This document shows, in pieces, positions 1 to 6,247 of a stretch of 6,767 bases of DNA. The DNA is from Akkermansiaceae bacterium. GTDB lineage: Bacteria > Verrucomicrobiota > Verrucomicrobiia > Verrucomicrobiales > Akkermansiaceae. The position numbers and the translations under genes are program-made. The DNA lies in assembly GCA_011524615.1 (NCBI GenBank), contig WTJZ01000259.1, forward strand, positions 1-6,767, given 5' to 3'. The notes under the pieces were generated by a model. That model was given only the letters and a program-made list of their open reading frames with translations. It made no database searches and had not been told where the DNA came from. Numbering within the stretch: the stretch's first letter is position 1; each line of letters starts with the position of its first letter.

Positions 1-1197
1 TGAGTTCGGCATCACATCCTTGACCTCTTGCTCAGTCGCGACATTTGCCACGTAACCAAGGGCACTCGCAGGATCTTTGTCTTCGACGTTAATCGTTGGA
101 GGAATGACTCCTTCTTGGATTGCCTTAAGACACGCAAGGATCTCGACACCACCAGCTGCACCGAGGAGGTGACCTGTCATGGACTTAGTAGAAGAGACGA
201 GCAGGTTGTCTGTTGCGTGGTCACCGAAGGCAAGCTTGAGTGCCTTAGTCTCCGAGATGTCTCCAAGAGGGGTAGACGTACCGTGAGCATTCACGTATGT
301 GATATCCTCAGGGTTGAGCTTAGCATGCTTGAGTGACATGTTGACTGCACGTGCTGGCCCTGTTCCGTCTGGAGATGGAGCACTGAGGTGGTGAGCGTCT
401 GCGCTGAGACCGTATCCTGCGAGTTCTGCATAGATCGTCGCACCACGCTTCTTAGCTGACTCGTACTCCTCAATAACGATTACACCAGCACCTTCACCCA
501 TGACGAAACCGTCACGACCTGTGTCGAATGGACGAGAGGCAGCGGTAGGGTCATCATTACGAGTAGAGAGAGCTTTCATGTTATTGAAGCCTGAGAGACC
601 CATTGGTAGGATCGTAGATTCTGCTCCACCACAGACGAATGCGTCTGCGTCGCCGAATTTGATCATTCTCCATGCTTCACCGATGCTGTGGTTAGCGGTC
701 GCACAAGCAGTAACGATAGCCATGTTTGGTCCACCGAAACCGTACTCCATAGAGATCATACCACTCGCGATGTTAGAGATCATCATCGGGATTGTGAATG
801 GAGAAACCTTTGTGACACCTTTGTTCTGGAGGACACTGTGCTCACGCTCGAGTGTGCCGAGTCCACCGATACCACTACCGACCATGACGCCAACCATTGC
901 TGGGTCGTAGCCTGCCTCTGCAATTCCTGAGTCCTCGACAGCCATCTTAGAGGCCGCCATTGCGAACTGAGCATAACGGTCAGCACGACGTGCATCCTTA
1001 GGGCTAGCGAAGTAGTCCTTTGCAACGAAGTCCTTCACTTCACCGGCGATCTTAACCGCATAATCGGTGGTGTCCATGAGGGTGATTTCGCCGATGCCGC
1101 TGCGGCCTTCTTTCATGCCGTCCCATGTGGACGCTACATCTAATCCGAGTGGGCTTACTGCACCGATACCGGTTACTACAACTCTACGTTCTGTCAT
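1..1197 (-). CDS. fabF: Beta-ketoacyl-ACP synthase II (FabF), C-terminus cut by window edge
   Basis: This cytoplasmic enzyme condenses malonyl-ACP with a growing acyl-ACP in type II fatty-acid elongation. The visible 399 codons begin MTERRVVVTGIGAVSPLG, the standard KAS II N-terminus, which fixes the ATG at 1197. The whole catalytic set is present: nucleophile Cys165 in VTACATANHSIG, His305 in NAHGTSTPLGD, and Lys338 and His343 in STKSMTGHLLGAAGG. These match Cys163, His303, Lys335 and His340 of the E. coli enzyme. The frame is open to base 1 and ends in MPNS, just before the expected C-terminal FGFGGxN strand, so only about 15 residues lie outside the window. No Shine-Dalgarno sequence precedes the ATG. 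The gene starts 42 bp after the TonB-like gene with no terminator between, so read-through from the exbB operon is likely. No acpP lies immediately upstream, unlike in many bacteria. Function is near certain. Confidence 0.97.
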   Translation of the reverse strand, partial: MTERRVVVTGIGAVSPLGLDVASTWDGMKEGRSGIGEITLMDTTDYAVKIAGEVKDFVAKDYFASPKDARRADRYAQFAMAASKMAVEDSGIAEAGYDPAMVGVMVGSGIGGLGTLEREHSVLQNKGVTKVSPFTIPMMISNIASGMISMEYGFGGPNMAIVTACATANHSIGEAWRMIKFGDADAFVCGGAESTILPMGLSGFNNMKALSTRNDDPTAASRPFDTGRDGFVMGEGAGVIVIEEYESAKKRGATIYAELAGYGLSADAHHLSAPSPDGTGPARAVNMSLKHAKLNPEDITYVNAHGTSTPLGDISETKALKLAFGDHATDNLLVSSTKSMTGHLLGAAGGVEILACLKAIQEGVIPPTINVEDKDPASALGYVANVATEQEVKDVMPNS

Positions 1198-1239
1198 GAT
1201 TACTGTGTTAGGAGATGATGAAAAAGAATCAAGCGCATC

Positions 1240-1998
1240 TTACGACTTTCTTTCTCTTTTGATGTGTATTTGTGTTCTCAGCGTATTTTTCTGAGGTGGG
1301 AGCACCATATTTTTGACCCACTGAGTGAGTTTTGGTGCTCTGAGGTTGGGTGTGAGTGGGTACGCGGACAGGACTTGTCCATTCTGCGCTACCTTGATCT
1401 CATAGGTGATATTGTTATGATCTGATGGGAGCAGATCTACTGGAGGGGCTTCATAATGAGCAGGGATTGTAAGATTATCCGCACTTGAGAGAGTCGTAGT
1501 AAAGGGACGCTTGTTCGGGAGAGTAGGGACACTCTGCAAAGGGGCTGCCGGAGGGAAGACACCTTTAACCTCGATAGATTGCTCGCGATCGATGGGAGGG
1601 AAGGGGACTTCTTCATACTGGATTGCATATTGGCTCCTTGTATGAGGCTTGATGGACCAAAGGTAGAGGTTCATCTCATTCTCTGCAGATTTGGCTGCTA
1701 ACTGAACAGTCTGAGCACAGTCGTCTAGGGGGGAATCTAGAAGGAAGTCCGCTTCAGGTAAGGTAGCGGTCAATAGATCGATGTTTGTCACCCGAATCTG
1801 AGCATCCTGGGGAGTGGCGAGCAGGTGCTGTTGGTGAGCTGCTTGAATCGATTTTGCCTTATCCTTCAGAGAGTCGAGCTTAACGAATGAGAGTAACGAA
1901 AAGATGAGAATCGCGATGCCGATGGCAGAGAGGAATCGAATGCTCTCTGGATCAGGAGCCTTCCAACAAAAGGCAGATTCTGTACACGTTCGCTTCAT
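1240..1998 (-). CDS. Membrane-anchored TonB-like periplasmic protein
   Basis: I do not recognise this 252-residue protein by sequence; the TonB-like call rests on architecture and position. It has a short cytoplasmic N-terminus with two Cys (5 and 11), one membrane span at about 22-40 (FLSAIGIAILIFSLLSFVK), a charged and helical stretch at about 41-115, a proline-rich segment at 131-192 (13 Pro in about 60 residues), and a C-terminal region at about 197-248. The last region reads as strand (ITYEIKVAQNGQVLSAYPL), helix (APKLTQWVKNMVLPP), strand (LRTQIHIKR), the pattern of a TonB C-terminal domain but shorter than usual. Its ATG overlaps the exbD stop as ATGA, so the two are translationally coupled. 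TonB after ExbB and ExbD is a common operon order. By inference it couples the ExbB/ExbD motor to an outer-membrane or periplasmic partner. It could instead be a lineage-specific accessory subunit. Confidence 0.85.
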   Translation of the reverse strand: MKRTCTESAFCWKAPDPESIRFLSAIGIAILIFSLLSFVKLDSLKDKAKSIQAAHQQHLLATPQDAQIRVTNIDLLTATLPEADFLLDSPLDDCAQTVQLAAKSAENEMNLYLWSIKPHTRSQYAIQYEEVPFPPIDREQSIEVKGVFPPAAPLQSVPTLPNKRPFTTTLSSADNLTIPAHYEAPPVDLLPSDHNNITYEIKVAQNGQVLSAYPLTPNLRAPKLTQWVKNMVLPPQKNTLRTQIHIKRERKS

Positions 1999-2411
1999 TC
2001 AGTGATTAATTTAGATTCGGACACGAGTACACAATCGAGTCCTGCACTATTGATGAACGAGATGACTTGTCGCCCTCGTTCTATCCTAGCGTCTCCATCG
2101 ACCATCAGGAGAATTTCTTCGATTTGGTGATCGTTCTTGAGTCTGATAAACTCGGCAGGTAGCTCCTCAAAGGGGACCAGCTTATTCCCGACCATGCAGT
2201 TACGATGTGCATGGGCGAAGACTTTGACGATTACATGTCGCTCTGCGATCTTGAGTGCGGAGGCTGGCTTCTGGGAGAGTGAGATGCGTTGTCCTGCATC
2301 GCCAACCCAATTAGAGCTATAGAGACCAAAGATAGCGGCTAGCGCGAGCAGGTCGAAGATAATGATCAGGAAGAGCAGATTAGGATGCTCTGGTAAGGTG
2401 CTCTTTCTCAT
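1995..2411 (-). CDS. exbD: ExbD/TolR-family biopolymer transport protein, divergent
   Basis: This small inner-membrane subunit pairs with ExbB to form a proton-driven motor. It has 138 residues, the usual ExbD length: a short cytoplasmic N-terminus, one membrane span at about 11-33 with Asp20 inside it (LLFLIIIFDLLALAAIFGLY), and a periplasmic domain at about 58-134. That domain has the family layout, with a first strand (HVIVKVF), a helix (PFEELPAEFIRL), then strand and helix (ILLMVDGDARIERGRQVISFINSAG) and a last strand (DCVLVSES). The usual motif at the membrane entry, Pro-x-Ile-Asp followed by hydrophobics, is absent. The single membrane Asp instead sits mid-span and is the likely proton carrier. 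The start is 6 bp after the exbB stop, and the stop overlaps the next start by 4 bases. Family assignment rests on length, topology, the membrane Asp and the exbB neighbour. TolR-like function is equally possible. Confidence 0.88.
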   Translation of the reverse strand: MRKSTLPEHPNLLFLIIIFDLLALAAIFGLYSSNWVGDAGQRISLSQKPASALKIAERHVIVKVFAHAHRNCMVGNKLVPFEELPAEFIRLKNDHQIEEILLMVDGDARIERGRQVISFINSAGLDCVLVSESKLITE

Positions 2412-2417
2412 TCCGCA

Positions 2418-3062
2418 TTAGTCCGTTGTGGTGTCTGTAGACGATGAGATGCCCTCGCGTGAGTCTATAATGATGTTTACTAGACTAATAGATGCGGCAT
2501 TGAGACGGTTCACCATCGCAGTCGCACGCGCACTTAAGTACATGTAACAGATGTACACTCCTGTCGCAATGGCAAGACCGAACACGGTGGTAGCGAGACT
2601 CTCGAAGAGGCCTTGAGCTAGCTTTGCTTGGGTAATGAATCCGCCATCTCCATTGACGCCGAGGAAGACGTCCATCATGCCGAGCACAGTGCCAAGCATA
2701 CCTGAGAGCGGTGCGAGGTAGACGAGTGTAAGGATGCCACGGAGATTGTTCTCGATCTTAGGAATCTCCAATCCAACTGCATCCTCGGCTACGCCGCGTA
2801 AGTCGATACGGTCAAGCTGGTGACGAGTCATGATGGTGTGCAAGACACGCCCCACTGGGCCACTCGCTTCTCCAGATTCATGGATCGCCTCGATGTAGGC
2901 TTGCTTACGCAGATGGTTACCGAGCCCCTTGAGTAGATTAGCTTCACGGAGACGAGTGGTTTGAAAGAAGATCAGACGCTCAAAGATGAGAATGATAGCG
3001 CAGAACATAAGCCCTGCTTGGATCCAGGTGACAGGTCCACCCAATTGGAGCAACTCTTTCAT
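2418..3062 (-). CDS. exbB: MotA/TolQ/ExbB-family proton channel protein
   Basis: This inner-membrane, proton-conducting subunit of a TonB- or Tol-type energy transducer has 214 residues and three membrane spans: about 12-33 (preceded by GGPVTW and ending in ERLIFF), 109-133 and 153-176. The start MKELLQLGGPVTW is typical of the short ExbB subgroup. Conserved features visible are LAPLSGMLGTVLGMMDVF (116-133) in the second span and GLFESLATTVFGLAIATG (151-168) in the third. Glu154 and Thr158/159 correspond to the polar residues lining the ExbB pore. The large cytoplasmic loop at about 34-108 is normal. The C-terminal tail is rich in Ser and Thr (SSSTDTTTD). The next gene, exbD, begins 6 bp after the TAA stop. 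No Shine-Dalgarno sequence is visible before the ATG. The family is certain; ExbB versus TolQ cannot be settled because no tolA, tolB or pal is present. Confidence 0.95.
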   Translation of the reverse strand: MKELLQLGGPVTWIQAGLMFCAIILIFERLIFFQTTRLREANLLKGLGNHLRKQAYIEAIHESGEASGPVGRVLHTIMTRHQLDRIDLRGVAEDAVGLEIPKIENNLRGILTLVYLAPLSGMLGTVLGMMDVFLGVNGDGGFITQAKLAQGLFESLATTVFGLAIATGVYICYMYLSARATAMVNRLNAASISLVNIIIDSREGISSSTDTTTD

Positions 3063-3064
3063 AG

Positions 3065-3136
3065 TTAGTAAATTATCGTACCATAAAGAACGTAAGAAGG
3101 AGAAGATGGCAATAGAACTCTTTCATCCTTGAACAT
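3065..3136 (-). other. Possible 23-codon leader ORF before exbB
   Basis: A small open frame starts with ATG at 3136 and stops with TAA at 3067-3065, leaving two bases before the exbB ATG (TAACTATG). It fills most of the nadK-exbB gap. It begins MFKDERVLLPSS and has no recognisable domain. Re-initiation at exbB after this stop is conceivable, but there is no Shine-Dalgarno sequence and a frame this short is easily produced by chance. It is listed because the stop/start spacing is suggestive, not because I believe it is proven. Confidence 0.15.
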
Positions 3137-3153
3137 TTTTTTCTCAGTCGGGC

Positions 3154-4002
3154 TTAATTCGCTCCTCCGGTCCATCCCAGTTTGACACGAAGCTTTTGGT
3201 AATATGTGCTATTCGGCATCTGAAGTAGGCTTAGACGAGACTTAGCTAGGCGAGCAGTGACGACACTTTTGGGTGCGACCTTGAGCACATCGCGTCCATC
3301 AGCCGTGAACATGATCGGTTCGGTGTCGCAGACCTTGAGAGTGATCTCTGAGGTATTGGGGACTACGAGTGCTCGATTACTGAGTGTGTGAGGGCAAATC
3401 GGATTGATAACGAATACTCCTGAGCCAGGAGCGATCAATGGCCCACCTGCGGCGAGAGAGTAGGCAGTAGACCCTGTGGGAGTAGAGATAATAAGGCCGT
3501 CAGCACGGTAGTGAGTCAGGAAGTCACCATTTACTTCTGCTTCGATCGATACGAGGCGACCAGTATTGCCACGCATTAAGACCATTTCATTCAGAGCCCA
3601 GTAGGTGTGCTTACCTCTCCCTTCTTCCTCCATCTCTACTTCTAGAGTGCTGAGTTCTACACTGCGGAGCTCATTGTTGACCAGATGCTTGGCGTAAAGG
3701 GGGAAGTCTTCGTCTGTGCAAGTAGTGAGGAATCCGAGCGTGCCAATGTTGATGCCTGCAATAGGGATGCTAAAGTCTCCGCCCATTCGGTGAACAGTCT
3801 CGAGCATTGTTCCATCTCCCCCGAGAGAGAGTACGAGGTCTACATCCTTATAGAAGTCCGGGGTGCCAGGCTCTCCGATGAGATCACCAGCTTCAACATC
3901 TAGTACGTACTCGACATCGTATTGCGCGAGCTCTGTAATGATCATTCTAAGCGCCGACGGTGCGTCCGCTTTGGTTGGGTTAGCAAAGATCCCGACTTTC
4001 AT
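3154..4002 (-). CDS. nadK: NAD(+) kinase (ATP-NAD kinase)
   Basis: This cytoplasmic enzyme phosphorylates NAD+ (and in some species NADH) to NADP(H). It has 282 residues, the normal length. Motifs appear in order: SLGGDGTMLETVH at 59-71 with catalytic Asp63; GINIGTLGFLT at 83-93; the Asn-Glu pair at 138-139 (WALNEMVL); the glycine-rich nucleotide loop STPTGSTAYSLAAGGP at 173-188, preceded by Asp168-Gly169; and NPICPHTLSNRALVVP at 200-215, where the family often has Arg-Pro and this one has Arg-Ala. The start MKVGIFANPTK gives the expected first beta strand, so the ATG at 4002 is well placed. The gene follows the sulfatase terminator and lies 91 bp upstream of exbB with no clear terminator in that gap. 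It may therefore head the operon or simply be a neighbour. Confidence 0.97.
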   Translation of the reverse strand: MKVGIFANPTKADAPSALRMIITELAQYDVEYVLDVEAGDLIGEPGTPDFYKDVDLVLSLGGDGTMLETVHRMGGDFSIPIAGINIGTLGFLTTCTDEDFPLYAKHLVNNELRSVELSTLEVEMEEEGRGKHTYWALNEMVLMRGNTGRLVSIEAEVNGDFLTHYRADGLIISTPTGSTAYSLAAGGPLIAPGSGVFVINPICPHTLSNRALVVPNTSEITLKVCDTEPIMFTADGRDVLKVAPKSVVTARLAKSRLSLLQMPNSTYYQKLRVKLGWTGGAN

Positions 4003-4103
4003 ACGAAAGGCTCTATTCTAGTTTTTTAGAAGAGTAAAGGATTTCGCGATTCGATCTTTAGTAGAATGATGGCAGGGACATATGTAGTCTCCACTTGCCA
4101 CTT

Positions 4104-4109
4104 ATTATA
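4104..4109 (-). promoter_or_regulatory. Candidate -10 box upstream of nadK
   Basis: The minus strand reads TATAAT, an exact sigma-70-type -10 hexamer, about 100 bp upstream of the nadK ATG and directly after the T-tract of the sulfatase terminator. A -35 at 17 bp spacing would fall inside the terminator hairpin (CTCCTG) and is not recognisable. It could be the nadK promoter or just the AT-rich end of the terminator. A second -10-like hexamer, TAGAAT (4020-4015), lies only 12 bp before the ATG. Confidence 0.25.
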
Positions 4110-4139
4110 AAAAAAACTCCGCCTCACAGGAGACAGAGT
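4109..4139 (-). terminator. Rho-independent terminator of the sulfatase gene
   Basis: Read on the minus strand, ACTCTGTCTC pairs with GAGGCGGAGT across a 4-base loop (CTGT). This gives a 10-bp stem with two G-U pairs, followed at once by eight T. The plus-strand transcript would have C-A mismatches in the stem and no U-tract, so the signal works only in the minus direction. It lies about 50 bases after the sulfatase TAG. Confidence 0.9.
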
Positions 4140-4146
4140 ATCATTT

Positions 4147-4168
4147 ACTCTCTAGTGTATATGAGAGT
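4147..4168 (-). repeat. Small inverted repeat between the sulfatase stop and its terminator
   Basis: A perfect 6-bp inverted repeat (ACTCTC and GAGAGT) flanks a 10-base loop in the sulfatase 3' untranslated region. It could form a weak hairpin ahead of the main terminator and so protect the 3' end of the mRNA. The stem is short and may be chance. Confidence 0.3.
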
Positions 4169-4188
4169 GGTGGACGAGCCAGGCTCTA

Positions 4189-6015
4189 CTATTCGACTAC
4201 AAATGCGACTTTGGAGTATTTCCCCTTGGCGTCCTTTGTGGCTGGTAATTCAGGATAGCTAACGAGGAAGTGGTTTTCGTCGACGAGGCTAAAGCAGTAA
4301 TGAGTAGCATCAGCTGGTAAGGTAGCCTTCACTTGGTTCCCCTCGAGGGTCGCAGGAACGGGGTACCATTCTTCCGACTTTTGACCACCGTTATTTGTGT
4401 AATACACGTGTCCTTCTGTGACTTCTGCTCCGTTCTCCGTAAACGTTGCGGTCACGACCGCTTGCCCTTGGGCGTTACGAGCGATGTTGTGTGCCGTAGC
4501 GGTACAGACTTTATCCTTATTCGGGAGCTTGGATGGGGCACGAGGGTTGAGGCATGGCTGGCTTGCCTTCATTTCGTCGAGATGCTTCTGGAGCTTAGCA
4601 TAGAGCTCAGCTGCGCGTTCTGGCTCGGCCTTGGCAAGGTTCTTCGCTTCTTCGATGTCTTGACGGTTTCCATTCTCATCATAGAGGCGATAGAGCTCGA
4701 GAGCAGGTTGACCGAAGTAGTCGCGGAGAGGGTTATAGATGAGCTTATCTCCACCTTCTCGGATGCATGATTGGAATACTGAGTGAGGGAAGTGCCAGTA
4801 CAGAGTATCACGATCGAGGTCCTTCTCCGTAGGGTTCGTGAGGAAGTCATGGAGGTTAACTCCATCAAGGATTTGGTTCTCCTGAGGATTAATCCCTGTC
4901 CAGCTGAGAATGGTAGGGTAGAAGTCTATTCCTGAGACCATTTCATGAGAGATGGTATTGGCTGGAATCTGGGGGCCAGAGATGAGGTAAGGTACACGGA
5001 CTCCACCTTCTTTGGCGTTGATCTTACCCTTGTCGAGAGGGTAGTTGTCAGTGATGATTTCACCAGGGTGCTTCTCCATTCCTCCATTATCGGAGGTGAA
5101 GATGATATAGGTGTTATCGATCAGCTTATGCCCTGGGTTACGAGGGTCGTCAGTATTCTCTAGGTAGCTGATGATACGGCCTACATGATAGTCGAGGGTC
5201 TCAACCATCGCGCCGTAGTACGGATTATGCTGTCCCTCTACTGTCCAGCCATGAGGATCCTTTGGGAACTCCACGTTCATTTTCTTACAATACTTACGCA
5301 GGAGTGCCTCGTTACGAGTATGGATAGGAGTGTGAACGAGCCATGTAGCAAAGTAGAGGAAGAATGGGTCTGAATCTTTAACTGAATTCTGTTTTAAGAA
5401 GGTCAGCGCATCCTCTGTATTTTGGTGGTATGGGAACCCGTTTTCATCGAGCTTGAACGGGTCCTTAGGATCGTTCGTAGCGAAGTCCGACAGGCGGTCT
5501 GGTCTCATCCCACGAGTCGCGCCGATATTCATCGTGGCATACTTGAACCCCTGATCTGTTGCATGAGGGAAGGCGTGGTGATCAATCGCGCAATGCCATT
5601 TACCAACTGCACCAGTATTATACCCATTGTCGGCAAGAGCTTCTGCGATCGTGTACTCTTCGAGCTTTAGGCGACCACTATACCATGGATCAATCCCTGG
5701 TGACTGTAGGGAGTAAGGAGATGGTGGGTTACCTCCTACGACGTGTGTCTTCTGAAGACGTGCTGGGAACTTACCAGAGAGGATCGAACAGCGAGTTGGT
5801 GCACAGGTTGGGGCAGGGGAGTACCCTTGAGTGAACTTGATACCGAGTGTGGAGAGTCGGTCTATGTTAGGGGTTTCATACGGGGTAGGCTCATCAATGT
5901 CATAGCAACCAACATCCTGCCAGCCAAGGTCATCAGTGAGGATGAGCAGGACATTAGGTTCTGGTGCCGCATGAGCAATGATGCCCGTGAAGAGTAGTGG
6001 GATAAGAGATTTCAT
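4189..6015 (-). CDS. Secreted sulfatase (type I, formylglycine-dependent) with C-terminal beta-rich domain
   Basis: This enzyme hydrolyses a sulfate ester, probably on a sulfated polysaccharide or glycan, in the periplasm or outside the cell. From the ATG at 6015 it has 608 residues. A GTG five codons upstream (6030) is possible, but the ATG gives a classic signal peptide, MKSLIPLLFTGIIAHAA, with AHA cleavage near residue 16. The sulfatase core spans about 19-490. Catalytic features are: metal-binding Asp28-Asp29 (LILTDDLGW); Cys71 in the CAPTR motif, converted to formylglycine; Arg75; Lys139 and His141 (GKWHC); His228 (VHTPIH); Asp309-Asn310 (SDNGG); and Lys331 before EGGVRVP. All are intact. 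About 117 residues at the C-terminus (492-608) form a beta-rich, fibronectin-like tail (VYYTNNGG, WYPVPATL). No Shine-Dalgarno sequence is seen. Terminators on both sides suggest a single-gene unit. The substrate cannot be deduced, and the maturation enzyme is not in the window. Confidence 0.96.
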   Translation of the reverse strand: MKSLIPLLFTGIIAHAAPEPNVLLILTDDLGWQDVGCYDIDEPTPYETPNIDRLSTLGIKFTQGYSPAPTCAPTRCSILSGKFPARLQKTHVVGGNPPSPYSLQSPGIDPWYSGRLKLEEYTIAEALADNGYNTGAVGKWHCAIDHHAFPHATDQGFKYATMNIGATRGMRPDRLSDFATNDPKDPFKLDENGFPYHQNTEDALTFLKQNSVKDSDPFFLYFATWLVHTPIHTRNEALLRKYCKKMNVEFPKDPHGWTVEGQHNPYYGAMVETLDYHVGRIISYLENTDDPRNPGHKLIDNTYIIFTSDNGGMEKHPGEIITDNYPLDKGKINAKEGGVRVPYLISGPQIPANTISHEMVSGIDFYPTILSWTGINPQENQILDGVNLHDFLTNPTEKDLDRDTLYWHFPHSVFQSCIREGGDKLIYNPLRDYFGQPALELYRLYDENGNRQDIEEAKNLAKAEPERAAELYAKLQKHLDEMKASQPCLNPRAPSKLPNKDKVCTATAHNIARNAQGQAVVTATFTENGAEVTEGHVYYTNNGGQKSEEWYPVPATLEGNQVKATLPADATHYCFSLVDENHFLVSYPELPATKDAKGKYSKVAFVVE

Positions 6016-6067
6016 TATAAGTGTATTCACTGATTGATACGTAACTAATACGCCCGATCTAGGTTAC

Positions 6068-6089
6068 AATTAACGTAGTCTGAATTAAC
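6068..6089. repeat. Pair of AATTAAC direct repeats in the sulfatase leader
   Basis: AATTAAC occurs at 6068-6074 and 6083-6089, 15 bp apart start to start, about 55-75 bp upstream of the sulfatase ATG. This is where a promoter or operator would be expected. No convincing -35/-10 pair could be assigned around it. AT-rich heptamers recur easily, so regulatory meaning is speculative. Confidence 0.2.
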
Positions 6090-6135
6090 AGTATGTGACT
6101 ACCTCTATTTTTTGGAACACTTAATGTGTCTTTTT

Positions 6136-6181
6136 GTCGTACTGAAGTGAGCGGAGCGTAGGAATCCTGCTCGAGTGTGAC
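6136..6181. repeat. REP-like imperfect palindrome between genes
   Basis: On the plus strand this element runs from GTCGTACT to AGTGTGAC. The ends pair over 8 bp with two G-U pairs. Inside are further pairings, GAGC (6149-6152) with GCTC (6169-6172) and AGG (6160-6162) with CCT (6166-6168), with unpaired GGAGCGT on one side. The wording (GTC, CTGA, GAGCGGAGCG, GGAATCCT) resembles the dispersed intergenic repeats of the type GTCAtnCTGAGCGaAGCGaAGnAT known from many bacterial genomes. It lies between the terminator of the right-edge gene and the sulfatase promoter region. Only one copy is in the window, so repetition is not shown here. Confidence 0.5.
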
Positions 6182-6194
6182 GGGGGCAGAGTAT

Positions 6195-6219
6195 AAAAAA
6201 ACCCTCGAGTAATCGAGGG
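6195..6219 (-). terminator. Rho-independent terminator of the right-edge gene
   Basis: On the minus strand a perfect 7-bp stem, CCCTCGA with TCGAGGG, closes a 4-base loop (TTAC) and is followed by seven T. It lies about 30 bases after the TAG of the upstream gene and separates that gene from the sulfatase. Confidence 0.93.
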
Positions 6220-6247
6220 GAGAAAAGAGACGGGGGTAGGCTTTCTA

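Noticed and set aside
500..910. A 136-codon open frame on the plus strand
   Set aside because: It lies antisense to fabF, whose catalytic motifs are intact in the minus frame. Its composition looks like a reverse-complement shadow and it has no domain.
1067..1294. A 75-codon plus-strand frame spanning the fabF start and the preceding gap
   Set aside because: Most of it overlaps fabF and the end of the TonB-like gene in antisense, and no ribosome site or domain is seen.
3067..3112. Possible exbB promoter (TTGCCA and GATAAT on the minus strand)
   Set aside because: The spacing is 29 bp, too long for a sigma-70 promoter, and no good -35 lies 17 bp from GATAAT.
4333..4770. A 145-codon open frame on the plus strand
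   Set aside because: It is fully antisense to the sulfatase and has no recognisable motif; it arises from the codon pattern of the real gene.
6016..6067. Possible sulfatase promoter around TATTAG/TTGTAA
   Set aside because: No pair of hexamers has both good matches and 16-18 bp spacing.
6177..6240. GACGGGGGCAG and GACGGGGGTAG flanking the terminator
   Set aside because: This is a short direct repeat of G-rich sequence with one mismatch. There is no mobile-element content between the copies, so a target-site duplication is not supported.
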